Shown here piece by piece: positions 6,716-12,910 of a DNA stretch of 13,061 nt. The stretch is taken from contig CALAKO010000082.1 in assembly GCA_937922955.1 (NCBI GenBank), forward strand, positions 1 to 13,061, read 5' to 3'. Position 1 is the stretch's first letter, and each line of letters begins with the position of its first letter. Made by a program: the position numbers and the translations under genes. This DNA is from an uncultured Peptococcaceae bacterium. Lineage in GTDB: Bacteria > Bacillota > Peptococcia > Peptococcales > Peptococcaceae. The notes under the pieces were generated by a model. That model had not been told where the DNA came from, searched no databases, and saw only the letters and a list, made by a program, of their open reading frames with translations.

Positions 6716-7414
6716 ATGTGCACACGTTTTGTTTATCGTGGAACAACAACGATTACCGGCTTTAATTTTGATATCGATCTTGCCGTTTGGAACCATCAGC
6801 TGATCATGGACAAGGAACATTTTGCCATCGGCCTCCTGCGTCCCGACGGTCAGCGTCACACCTATCACGGCGTGCATCGCAACGGCAACGTCGGCACCCT
6901 GCTCTACGTCCACGGCGCTCCGGCCGGCGCTTTCGACAGCGCATCGGACTGCCTGAACATCGCTGAACTCACGGAACAATTCGTGCAGGCACAGCTCAGC
7001 TTCGACGACGTGCTTCGCATTATTCAGCACAAAAGAATCACCTATGCGCCCGATGCCACCATGCAGGCCATGCTTTCCGACCATCAAGGCCGCACTTTGA
7101 TCATCGAGCCAGGTATTGGCCATCGTCTGGACACTGGCCGCTTTTCACTGATCACCAACTACTCCCTACTGGCACCAGAGAGCACGCAACCTTTCATCGT
7201 CCCGGGTGACGACCGCTATGAACGTGCCAAGGCGCAGCTTACAGCCTCAGGCGAAAGCTTCGGCATTTCGGACGGCTTCGCCCTGCTTCACGCCGTCCGC
7301 CAGGAAGAGCCTTGGGCCACACGAGTGAGCTTTGTCTACTCAGCTGACGAAAACGCTGTCTATTACGTTCAAAACAACCATTTTGATGATATCCAATGCC
7401 ACCGTTTTTCATAA
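6716..7414 (+). CDS. Short N-terminal-cysteine Ntn hydrolase (choloylglycine hydrolase/penicillin V acylase-like)
   Basis: The 232-residue protein begins Met-Cys-Thr-Arg, so removal of Met exposes Cys2 as an N-terminal nucleophile, as in bile salt hydrolases and penicillin V acylases (linear amide C-N hydrolases). Other parts fit the fold: GFNFDID (15-21) at the place of the conserved Arg/Asp site, LITNYSL (145-151) matching the oxyanion-hole TN motif, and ATRVSFVYSADENAVYY (201-217) matching the C-terminal Arg-containing strand. It is about 100 residues shorter than classical bile salt hydrolases, and no signal peptide is seen, so it is probably cytoplasmic. Expected chemistry is hydrolysis of an N-acyl amide; the substrate is unknown. 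AAGAAGGG lies about seven bases before the ATG. The acetyltransferase gene starts 13 bases after its stop. The related acyl-CoA:6-aminopenicillanate acyltransferase (C45-type) group is an alternative, but there the Cys is normally internal. Confidence 0.7.
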   Translation: MCTRFVYRGTTTITGFNFDIDLAVWNHQLIMDKEHFAIGLLRPDGQRHTYHGVHRNGNVGTLLYVHGAPAGAFDSASDCLNIAELTEQFVQAQLSFDDVLRIIQHKRITYAPDATMQAMLSDHQGRTLIIEPGIGHRLDTGRFSLITNYSLLAPESTQPFIVPGDDRYERAKAQLTASGESFGISDGFALLHAVRQEEPWATRVSFVYSADENAVYYVQNNHFDDIQCHRFS

Positions 7415-7427
7415 TAAAGGAGCCGCC

Positions 7428-8063
7428 ATGAATCCAGACAAACTTTATCCACGCAGCAACGACCCGCAAACCATCTATTTGAAAAACGCCATCACCACTC
7501 CTAACATCCATATCGGTGATTACACCATCTACAACGACTTTGTCCATGATCCCTGCGACTTTGAGCGCAACAATGTCCTTTATCACTATCCCATCAACAA
7601 CGACCATCTTTATATCGGCAAATATTGCTCCATTGCTTGTGGCGCCAAATTTCTCTTTAACAGTGCCAACCATAGCCTGTGCAGCCTTTCCAGCTATCCT
7701 TTTCCCATCTTCTTCGAAGAATGGGCTCTGCCCATCGCCTCCATCCGCGAAGCCTGGGACAATAAAGGCGACATCGTCATTGGCAACGATGTGTGGATCG
7801 GTTATGAAGCCGTTATCCTTTCTGGCGTCACCATTGGCGATGGCGCCATCATCGGCGCCCGTTCCCTTGTCACCAAGGACGTTGCTCCTTATACCATTGT
7901 CGGCGGCGTGCCGGCTAAACCGATTCGCCGCCGTTTTGATGAAGACACCATTGCTGCGCTGCAGAACCTGCAGTGGTGGAACTGGCCCGAAACAATCATC
8001 CGAGAGCATCTCAACGCCATCCAATCCGGTGACGTTAACGCGTTAAAAGACCTCGCTTTATAA
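7428..8063 (+). CDS. Vat/CatB-type xenobiotic O-acetyltransferase (left-handed beta-helix)
   Basis: The 211-residue protein closely follows the layout of streptogramin A acetyltransferases (VatD-like, about 210 residues) and CatB-type chloramphenicol acetyltransferases. Blocks seen are LYHYPINNDHLYIGKYCSIA (51-70), SANH with the catalytic His at 82, YPFPIFFEEW (90-99), hexapeptide repeats in GDIVIGNDVWIGYEAVI (114-130) and SGVTIGDGAIIGA (132-144), then VGGVPAKPI (158-166), RRFDEDTI (168-175) and WWNW (183-186). The enzyme should transfer acetyl from acetyl-CoA to a hydroxyl of a small molecule, as a trimer in the cytoplasm. The ATG at 7428 is chosen because AAAGGAG lies five bases upstream; a longer frame runs back into the preceding gene. 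It is co-transcribed with the Ntn hydrolase. Many chromosomal members have no proven drug substrate, so resistance is a possibility, not a conclusion. Confidence 0.85.
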   Translation: MNPDKLYPRSNDPQTIYLKNAITTPNIHIGDYTIYNDFVHDPCDFERNNVLYHYPINNDHLYIGKYCSIACGAKFLFNSANHSLCSLSSYPFPIFFEEWALPIASIREAWDNKGDIVIGNDVWIGYEAVILSGVTIGDGAIIGARSLVTKDVAPYTIVGGVPAKPIRRRFDEDTIAALQNLQWWNWPETIIREHLNAIQSGDVNALKDLAL

Positions 8064-8075
8064 TTCCATACACAC

Positions 8076-8120
8076 AAGAAGCCTCATAGCGACAAAAAAT
8101 CGGTCACTATGAGGCTTCTT
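8076..8120 (+). terminator. Terminator between the convergent acetyltransferase and pflB genes
   Basis: AAGAAGCCTCATAG (8076-8089) and CTATGAGGCTTCTT (8107-8120) form a perfect 14-bp stem, extended by GAC/GTC after one mismatch around a nine-base loop. The plus strand continues TCTTATATTATA, which is U-rich and supports termination of the acetyltransferase operon. The minus-strand tail (GTGTGTATGG) is poor in U, so action on pflB transcripts, whose stop codon is only eight bases away, would be weaker. Confidence 0.85.
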
Positions 8121-8127
8121 TCTTATA

Positions 8128-10371
8128 TTATACGTTTTCGTGGAAGGTGCGCTTGATGACTTCGAGCTGCTGCTCACGGCTGAGGCGGCTGAAGTTAACG
8201 GCGTAGCCAGACACGCGAATGGTGAGCGTTGGATAAAGCTCCGGATGTTCCATGGCATCGAGGAGGACGTCGCGGTTCATGACGTTGACGTTGAGATGAT
8301 GGGCGCTGCGCATGAAGTAGCCATCGAGGATGGCGGCCAAGTTGTTGATGCGCTGGCTTTCGTCCCGACCAAGAGCGGCTGGCACAATGGAGAAGGTGTT
8401 GGACACCCCATCCTGGCAGATCTTGCGGTATGGAATCTTGGATACCGAATTGAGCGATGCCAGGGCACCATTTTCGTCGCGGCCGTGCATTGGGTTCGCA
8501 CCTGGAGCCAGTGGTTCACCGAGCTTGCGGCCATCCGGCGTGGTGCCGGTCTTTTTGCCATACATGACGTTGCTGGTAATGGTCAGCGCGGACAAGGTAT
8601 GGATGCCGCCGCGGTAGATTGGGTGGCGCTTGAGCGCGTTGGAGAAGTAGCTGACTACTTCCACAGCGATATCATCGACAAGGTCGTTGTCATTGCCATA
8701 TTTTGGAAAATCGCCGATGGTTTCAAAATCCACCGCAATGCCGCGTTCGTCACGAATTGGACGCACAGTAGCAAATTTAACGGCAGAGAGCGAATCGGCC
8801 GCTACGGAAAGGCCGGCGATGCCGAACGCCGTGAGACGCTCCACATCGGTATCGTGCAAGGCCATCTGGCTGGCTTCATAGGCGTATTTGTCGTGCATGT
8901 AATGAATGATGTTGATGGCATCGACATAAAGCTCGGCCACATAATCCATAACCTTTTTATAATTAGTGATGACATCGGAATAGTTCAAAACGTCTCCCGT
9001 CAATGGCTCAATGCCAGGGATAACCTGCACGCCCTTGATTTCATCGACGCCACCATTGATGGCATAGAGCAGACTCTTTGCCAGGTTCGCACGGGCACCG
9101 AAGAACTGCATCTGTTTGCCAATTTCCATGGCGGACACGCAGCAGGAAATGCCGTAGTCGTCGCCATAGAGTGGACGCATGATGTCGTCGTTTTCATATT
9201 GAATGGAGTCGGTTTCAATGCTCATTCTCGAGCAGAATTTCTTGAAATTCTCCGGCAGGTCGCGGCTCCAGAGCACGGTCAAGTTTGGCTCCGGCGCGGT
9301 GCCGAGGTTGATGAGCGTATGCAGCATGCGATAGGAATTTTTCGTGACCATGGTGCGGCCATCCACGCCCATGCCGCCGATGGATTCGGTGACCCAGGTT
9401 GGGTCGCCGCCAAAGAGCTCGTTGTAGTCTGGCGTGCGCAGGTGGCGAATCAGACGCAGTTTGATGACGAACTGGTCGATCAGTTCCTGAGCGCCTTGCT
9501 CATCGAGGATGCCGCGTTCGAGATCGCGCTGGATGTAGATGTCGAGGAAGGTCGAGGTACGGCCGAGAGAGGTGGCCGCGCCATTGTTTTCCTTGGTCCC
9601 GGCGAGATAGGCCATGTAAAGAGCCTGCACCGCTTCCTGCGCTGTGGCTGCCGGACCGGAGATGTCCACGCCGTAGCGCGCAGCCATGGATTTCATCTTG
9701 CCGAGGGCACGAATCTGCTCGCTCAGCTCTTCGCGCAAACGAATGCGTTCTTCTGTCATTGGGCCGTCGGCATTGCGCAAGTCTTCCTGCTTGGCTTCAA
9801 TGAGGAAGTCCACGCCATAGAGCGCGACGCGGCGATAGTCGCCGATGATGCGGCCGCGGCCATACGCATCCGGCAGCCCGGTGACGAGGCCGGCGCTGCG
9901 AGCGGCACGGATGCGCTGAGGGTACGCATCAAACACGCCGTCGTTGTGAGTCTTGCGATACTCGGTGAAATGCTTTTCGATGTCAGGATCGAGGGCGTAG
10001 CCATACTGCTCCAACGCCGCCTTCGCCATGCGCATGCCGCCATAAGGATTGACAATGCGCTTGAGCGGTGCGTCGGTCTGCAGGCCAACGATGACCTCGT
10101 TTTCCTTGTCGATGTAGCCAGGGGCAAAATTGTCAATGCCGGACACGACGCTGGTTTCCACGTCGATGATGCCCTTCTTCACCTCTTCAACGATGAGGGC
10201 GCGGCACTTTTCCCACACACGCTCGGTGCGTTCGGTGGTGCCTGTGAGGAACGCGTCATCGCCTTCGTAAGGGGTGTAGTTTCTCTGAATAAAGTTGCGC
10301 ACATTGATCAGGTGGCGCCATTCACCGCTGCGAAATCCTTCCCAAGCTGGGCTTTTTGTCAAATCCATCAT
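8128..10371 (-). CDS. pflB: Pyruvate formate-lyase (formate C-acetyltransferase)
   Basis: The 747-residue glycyl radical enzyme converts pyruvate and CoA to acetyl-CoA and formate under anaerobic conditions (the E. coli enzyme is 760 residues). The catalytic Cys pair is Cys410-Cys411 in GISCCVSAMEIG (408-418), and the radical glycine is Gly722 in RVSGYAVNF (719-727) near the C-terminus. Family blocks TPDYNELFGGDPTWVTESIG (313-332) and FATVRPIRDERGIAVDFE (533-550) are intact, so this is a true PFL rather than a diol dehydratase, choline lyase or ketobutyrate-only paralogue. The start ATG overlaps the pflA stop codon (ATGA), with GGAG ten bases upstream; the second ATG, directly following, is the only alternative. 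The enzyme must be activated by the radical-SAM protein encoded upstream, and both genes lie behind a probable ZTP riboswitch. The protein is cytoplasmic and its active form is destroyed by oxygen. Confidence 0.98.
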   Translation of the reverse strand: MMDLTKSPAWEGFRSGEWRHLINVRNFIQRNYTPYEGDDAFLTGTTERTERVWEKCRALIVEEVKKGIIDVETSVVSGIDNFAPGYIDKENEVIVGLQTDAPLKRIVNPYGGMRMAKAALEQYGYALDPDIEKHFTEYRKTHNDGVFDAYPQRIRAARSAGLVTGLPDAYGRGRIIGDYRRVALYGVDFLIEAKQEDLRNADGPMTEERIRLREELSEQIRALGKMKSMAARYGVDISGPAATAQEAVQALYMAYLAGTKENNGAATSLGRTSTFLDIYIQRDLERGILDEQGAQELIDQFVIKLRLIRHLRTPDYNELFGGDPTWVTESIGGMGVDGRTMVTKNSYRMLHTLINLGTAPEPNLTVLWSRDLPENFKKFCSRMSIETDSIQYENDDIMRPLYGDDYGISCCVSAMEIGKQMQFFGARANLAKSLLYAINGGVDEIKGVQVIPGIEPLTGDVLNYSDVITNYKKVMDYVAELYVDAINIIHYMHDKYAYEASQMALHDTDVERLTAFGIAGLSVAADSLSAVKFATVRPIRDERGIAVDFETIGDFPKYGNDNDLVDDIAVEVVSYFSNALKRHPIYRGGIHTLSALTITSNVMYGKKTGTTPDGRKLGEPLAPGANPMHGRDENGALASLNSVSKIPYRKICQDGVSNTFSIVPAALGRDESQRINNLAAILDGYFMRSAHHLNVNVMNRDVLLDAMEHPELYPTLTIRVSGYAVNFSRLSREQQLEVIKRTFHENV

Positions 10372-11099
10372 TTTTTACCGACTCCTTCCAGTCTTTCGTT
10401 CAACAGGTTCTGGTAGTGCGCCAGCTCCGTGTCAGACAGAGCTGGAACGCCTTCTAATGCGTACGGAAGATTGGAGACGCGGTATTTCTCGCGACCGAGC
10501 AGATGATAACCGAGCAGCTCCACCTTTTCCACATTGCGAATGCCTTTGATGTACTCAGCGAGGGCGCAGATGTGTTCGTCGCCATCGGTCAGACCCGGCA
10601 CAACGACATGACGCACCCACAGCGGCACACCAGCCTGCTGGACAGCATCCAAAAACGCCAGCGTGCGCTCCATGGTGGTGCCGGTGACCTTCTGATAGCC
10701 TTCCGGCGTGAAATGCTTGACATCGTAGAGCACCAGATCGGTGTGCGCCAGAATGGCGTCGTAATCACCAAAGCCCACGCCAGCGGTGTCGATGCAGGTG
10801 TGCAGCCCTGCCTCCTGGCAGAGACGCAGCACTTCTGCCAAAAACGCTGGCTGCTGCAGCGGATCACCGCCGGAAAAGGTCACGCCACCACCGCTGGCAT
10901 CAAAATAAGGCTTGAAGCGGCTCAGCTTCTTCACGAGAGACTCAGCAGACATGGATTCACCACCGTCGTGGGACCAGGTGTCGGGGTTGTGACAATAACA
11001 ACAACGAATGCCGCACCCCTGCAAAAATACCACTGCGCGAATGCCCGGCCCATCGACAAGCCCCATGCTCTCGATGGAATGAATCTGTCCGTTGAGCAT
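10368..11099 (-). CDS. pflA: Pyruvate formate-lyase activating enzyme (radical SAM)
   Basis: The 243-residue radical-SAM protein uses an iron-sulfur cluster and S-adenosylmethionine to create the glycyl radical on PflB. The cluster-binding CxxxCxxC is Cys29, Cys33 and Cys36 in CGIRCCYC, followed by HNPDTW. The SAM-binding GGDP is at 77-80, and IHSIESMGLVDGPGIR (6-21) is the standard PflA opening. The start ATG at 11099 is preceded by AAGGAGGAGAGGTT, a near-ideal ribosome binding site. An in-frame ATG 14 codons earlier (11141) lies inside the leader's terminator hairpin and is rejected. The gene precedes pflB and overlaps its start by four bases; in E. coli the order is reversed. The glycyl radical activases of other enzymes usually carry extra ferredoxin-type clusters, absent here. 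Confidence 0.97.
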   Translation of the reverse strand: MLNGQIHSIESMGLVDGPGIRAVVFLQGCGIRCCYCHNPDTWSHDGGESMSAESLVKKLSRFKPYFDASGGGVTFSGGDPLQQPAFLAEVLRLCQEAGLHTCIDTAGVGFGDYDAILAHTDLVLYDVKHFTPEGYQKVTGTTMERTLAFLDAVQQAGVPLWVRHVVVPGLTDGDEHICALAEYIKGIRNVEKVELLGYHLLGREKYRVSNLPYALEGVPALSDTELAHYQNLLNERLEGVGKK

Positions 11100-11115
11100 A
11101 ACCTCTCCTCCTTCC

Positions 11116-11172
11116 GAAATAAAACCAAAGAGCCGACACATCCAGGCTCCTTGGCGCCCAGACGGTCGGCTC
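11116..11172 (-). terminator. Leader terminator (expression platform) of the pflAB riboswitch
   Basis: On the minus strand GAGCCGACCGTCTGGGC (11172-11156) pairs with GCCTGGATGTGTCGGCTC (11147-11130) over 17 bp, with one bulged T, a few G-U pairs and an eight-base loop. TTTGGTTTTATTTC follows (11129-11116), a moderately U-rich tail. The 5' arm contains the conserved aptamer element CCGTCTGGGC (11165-11156), so forming the terminator would dismantle the aptamer's ligand-binding half. The pflA ribosome binding site lies immediately downstream. Confidence 0.8.
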
Positions 11173-11226
11173 TAACAGTTATACTTCACACGAGGTCTCT
11201 CGCTTATTTCCGTCAGTCATATAACT
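11153..11226 (-). promoter_or_regulatory. ZTP (ZMP/ZTP, pfl-motif) riboswitch aptamer upstream of pflA-pflB
   Basis: On the minus strand a 7-bp P1 stem AGTTATA (11226-11220)/TATAACT (11183-11177) encloses TGACTGACGGAAATAA, a P2 hairpin GCGAG-AGAC-CTCGT (11203-11190), and TGTGAAG. A short linker then leads to GCCGAC followed by CCGTCTGGGC (11165-11156). From memory this two-domain layout, with a TGACTGRCGG internal loop in the first domain and CCGYCUGGGC in the second, is that of the pfl RNA motif. That motif is an aptamer for 5-aminoimidazole-4-carboxamide riboside mono/triphosphate, and was named after its frequent position before pfl genes. The predicted transcription start (about 11227) falls exactly at the 5' edge of P1. 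The expected logic is that Z nucleotides accumulating when 10-formyl-THF is short stabilise the aptamer and allow read-through. A covariance-model match was not run. Confidence 0.8.
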
Positions 11227-11233
11227 TGGCTTG

Positions 11234-11262
11234 AGTATAGCATGTTCCTTTTTCGCTGACAA
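11234..11262 (-). promoter_or_regulatory. Promoter of the pflA-pflB operon
   Basis: On the minus strand TTGTCA (11262-11257, five of six consensus) is followed after exactly 17 bases by TATACT (11239-11234, five of six consensus). The start would be near 11227, one base from the first paired base of the leader RNA. This is the best vegetative-type promoter in the window. Confidence 0.8.
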
Positions 11263-11386
11263 GCCCCATTTTTCACAAAATGTCTCAGTTAAAAATACAG
11301 ATGCACACCATTCACACACGCGCGAACAACGCTCTGCGCCAGAAACCAGCGCAATTTTTCCCGGCCAACAATCACAGAAAACTGAA

Positions 11387-11425
11387 AACCGGCGCCTCTT
11401 TCTGAAAGAAAGAGAAACGCCGGTT
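11387..11425 (-). terminator. Terminator of the macro-domain operon
   Basis: On the minus strand AACCGGCG (11425-11418) pairs with CGCCGGTT (11394-11387), and CTCTTTC pairs with GAAAGAG inside, around a small loop. TTCAGTTTTCTG follows. The outer and inner stems are separated by an asymmetric internal loop. It starts about 15 bases after the macro-domain stop codon. The tail is only moderately U-rich. The remaining 11263-11386 between this hairpin and the pfl promoter shows no convincing gene or RNA. Confidence 0.75.
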
Positions 11426-11440
11426 ATTGTTCATCGTCGC

Positions 11441-11950
11441 TTATCTCTGACAAAGGGACGGATAATCTTTCTGCGCCGTTTCCCAGGCCAGCGCCCCAAA
11501 GAGGCAAAGCGTCACCGCCATGTCGTGCTCATGCAGCCAAACTTCAATGGTTTCCACGGCCACGGCCAACGCTTCTTCCAGTGGATAACTATACACGCCA
11601 GAGGAAATCAGTGGAAACGCCACGCTCTCACAACCAGCCTGCTCGGCCAGCTCCAGCGACCGCTGATAACAGCTGGTGAGCGCTGATCGCTCGCCATGAC
11701 CGCCGCCATGCCACACCGGACCGACCGTGTGAATCACATGACGCGCCGGCAGCCGATAGCCCTTCGTGATCTTGGCGTCGCCCGTCGCACAGCCTCCCAA
11801 CGTGCGGCACTCAGCCAAAAGCTCCGGCCCCGCCGCGCGATGAATCGCACCATCCACGCCGCCACCGCCAAGCAGCGACGAATTGGCCGCGTTCACAATG
11901 GCGCACACATCCAAGGTCGTAATATCTGCCTGAATCAACTGTAATGACAT
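11441..11950 (-). CDS. Macro-domain protein (YmdB-like ADP-ribose/O-acetyl-ADP-ribose deacetylase)
   Basis: A stand-alone macro domain of 169 residues, the normal size. It contains AIVNAANSSLLGGGGVDGAI (17-36), in which Asn23 and Asp33 match the catalytic pair of E. coli YmdB, plus QADIT (7-11), HTVGPVW (74-80) and FPLISSGVYSYP (112-123) of the ADP-ribose pocket. Such proteins hydrolyse O-acetyl-ADP-ribose or remove ADP-ribose from acidic residues; which of these applies here is open. The ATG has AAAGGA ten bases upstream. The gene starts 20 bases after the small lipoprotein gene, without a terminator between, so it is probably the last gene of that operon, although its partners are envelope proteins. 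No ADP-ribosyltransferase (DarT-like) is adjacent. Confidence 0.92.
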   Translation of the reverse strand: MSLQLIQADITTLDVCAIVNAANSSLLGGGGVDGAIHRAAGPELLAECRTLGGCATGDAKITKGYRLPARHVIHTVGPVWHGGGHGERSALTSCYQRSLELAEQAGCESVAFPLISSGVYSYPLEEALAVAVETIEVWLHEHDMAVTLCLFGALAWETAQKDYPSLCQR

Positions 11951-11970
11951 ATCAATCGCATCCTTTCTGT

Positions 11971-12414
11971 TTATAGAGCGTCGCTAGGCTCTGGATCATA
12001 CAACTCCATGGAAAAAGTAATTGTCCCGCTATTGCCAGACAACGAAAAAACATTATCACCTGCTTTCAGCGAAATCTGAGACACCTGCCATTGTCTCCCA
12101 TAATCATCCACATCAACCGAAGCCAGTTCATCCATCATCAGCTGTTCACCATCATTTTCGAGCCACAACACTGCATCGCCAGAGCCATTTGCATCTTCCA
12201 ACGCATAGGTATAACGCAGCATTACTTTGCAATCCTTATTCGCTGGAACCACCAAAAAGTCCTCACCCTCTGCCGTCAACGTTCGAGGCTCCCCTTGCCA
12301 CGATACGACGGCATTTTGACTTTCTTCCTCTTTTGTTTCTGATGCGCAGCCATTAAAAAGCACGATCCCTATCAAAACGATGAGAGCCCACGCTGCACAG
12401 CGTTTTCCTTTCAT
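11971..12414 (-). CDS. Small lipoprotein of unknown function
   Basis: The product has 147 residues with a clear lipoprotein signal: MKGKR, a hydrophobic stretch and lipobox LFNGC (Cys23 when counted from this start), then a polar linker ETKEEESQN. The mature part is acidic and predicted to be beta-rich (for example CKVMLRYTYALED, DYGRQWQVSQISLKAGDNVF, GTITFSMELYDPE), compatible with a small surface sandwich domain. I recognise no family. The ATG at 12414 is chosen because AAGGGAG lies eight bases upstream; a GTG three codons earlier would sit on top of that site. It lies 30 bases after the upstream membrane-anchored protein gene and 20 bases before the macro-domain gene. Confidence 0.8.
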   Translation of the reverse strand: MKGKRCAAWALIVLIGIVLFNGCASETKEEESQNAVVSWQGEPRTLTAEGEDFLVVPANKDCKVMLRYTYALEDANGSGDAVLWLENDGEQLMMDELASVDVDDYGRQWQVSQISLKAGDNVFSLSGNSGTITFSMELYDPEPSDAL

Positions 12415-12444
12415 CTGCCCCACTCCCTTTCCTGCAGGTAAACG

Positions 12445-12849
12445 TCACTCTCCTGCTTCTAAATCACTTTCATTCCCATACACAAACGACGGCGTGTCAC
12501 TGATTTTCTCTAGTTGAATGGCTGTGTCCTGAAAGCCCAGCAAAGTCAGACGTTTTTTATCCTGCACAATATAGCCAATGGTTGTCTGGTCGTCGGCAGT
12601 GAGTGTGTAGATGCCAGAGTCGTTATCTTTTTCAATCGTTTTATAGCTGCCTTCTTCGTAAAGACCGGCCTGGTTGTAGATGGTGAAGTGATCCTGCTGA
12701 ATCGCCACGTGAATAACGTTTTCATCCGGCGCGTTGCCAGCGCTGTAGGTGCCCAACAGGGTGTAATGCAAGGTTGTAAAATGGCCCATCATAAAAATGC
12801 CTATTGCTGCAATGATCACGCCAATTATCTTAACCACTTTCTTGCTCAT
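12445..12849 (-). CDS. Membrane-anchored small protein of unknown function
   Basis: The product has 134 residues: a short Lys-rich start (MSKKVVK), one hydrophobic helix at about 5-21 (VVKIIGVIIAAIGIFMMGH), and an external domain of about 110 residues. That domain has alternating polar/hydrophobic strands (IHVAIQQDHFTIYNQAG, GIYTLTADDQTTIGYIVQD, RLTLLGFQDTAIQLEKI), suggesting a small beta-barrel. It lacks a lipobox Cys, so the helix is an uncleaved anchor or a signal peptide. No family is recognised. The ATG at 12849 has AAGGAAGG upstream; an in-frame ATG 16 codons earlier overlaps the predicted -10 region and is rejected. It is likely the first gene of the lipoprotein/macro-domain operon, starting 57 bases after the flavodoxin-like gene. 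Confidence 0.78.
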   Translation of the reverse strand: MSKKVVKIIGVIIAAIGIFMMGHFTTLHYTLLGTYSAGNAPDENVIHVAIQQDHFTIYNQAGLYEEGSYKTIEKDNDSGIYTLTADDQTTIGYIVQDKKRLTLLGFQDTAIQLEKISDTPSFVYGNESDLEAGE

Positions 12850-12877
12850 ATGGCTCACCTTCCTTGGATTTTCAGTC

Positions 12878-12910
12878 ATTCTATAGCATAGAGGCACCAG
12901 CAGTCATCAA
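12878..12910 (-). promoter_or_regulatory. Candidate promoter of the membrane protein/lipoprotein/macro operon
   Basis: The minus strand has an extended -10, TGCTATAGA (12888-12880), with an alternative TAGAAT overlapping it. TTGATG (12910-12905) lies 19 bases upstream, a long spacer, and overlaps the stop codon of the preceding gene. The operon could instead be read through from the flavodoxin-like gene, since no terminator separates them. Confidence 0.35.

Noticed and set aside
5896..8024. Minus-strand open frames of 177-261 codons at 5896-6642, 6590-7123 and 7239-8024
   Set aside because: They run opposite the metallophosphoesterase, Ntn hydrolase and acetyltransferase genes, all of which have clear motifs and ribosome binding sites. 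They show no family features and cross the terminator region.
6716..8063. Calling the Ntn hydrolase/acetyltransferase pair a mobile antibiotic-resistance island
   Set aside because: There is no transposase, integrase, flanking repeat or abrupt change in composition, and the genes are fitted between tidy terminators, so transfer is not supported.
8140..10416. A very long plus-strand open frame (758 codons) opposite pflB
   Set aside because: It is the antisense shadow of pflB, whose high-GC codon use removes stops from the opposite frame. It has no ribosome binding site and no recognisable family blocks, while pflB is unmistakable.
11100..11141. N-terminal extension of pflA starting MCRLFGF
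   Set aside because: The extra 14 codons lie in the leader terminator hairpin and ribosome binding region. The ATG at 11099 has an AAGGAGG site and the normal PflA N-terminus.
11263..11386. A small gene or RNA between the pfl promoter and the macro-operon terminator
   Set aside because: Only very short frames without ribosome binding sites are present on the minus strand, and no stable conserved-looking structure was found apart from the terminator itself.
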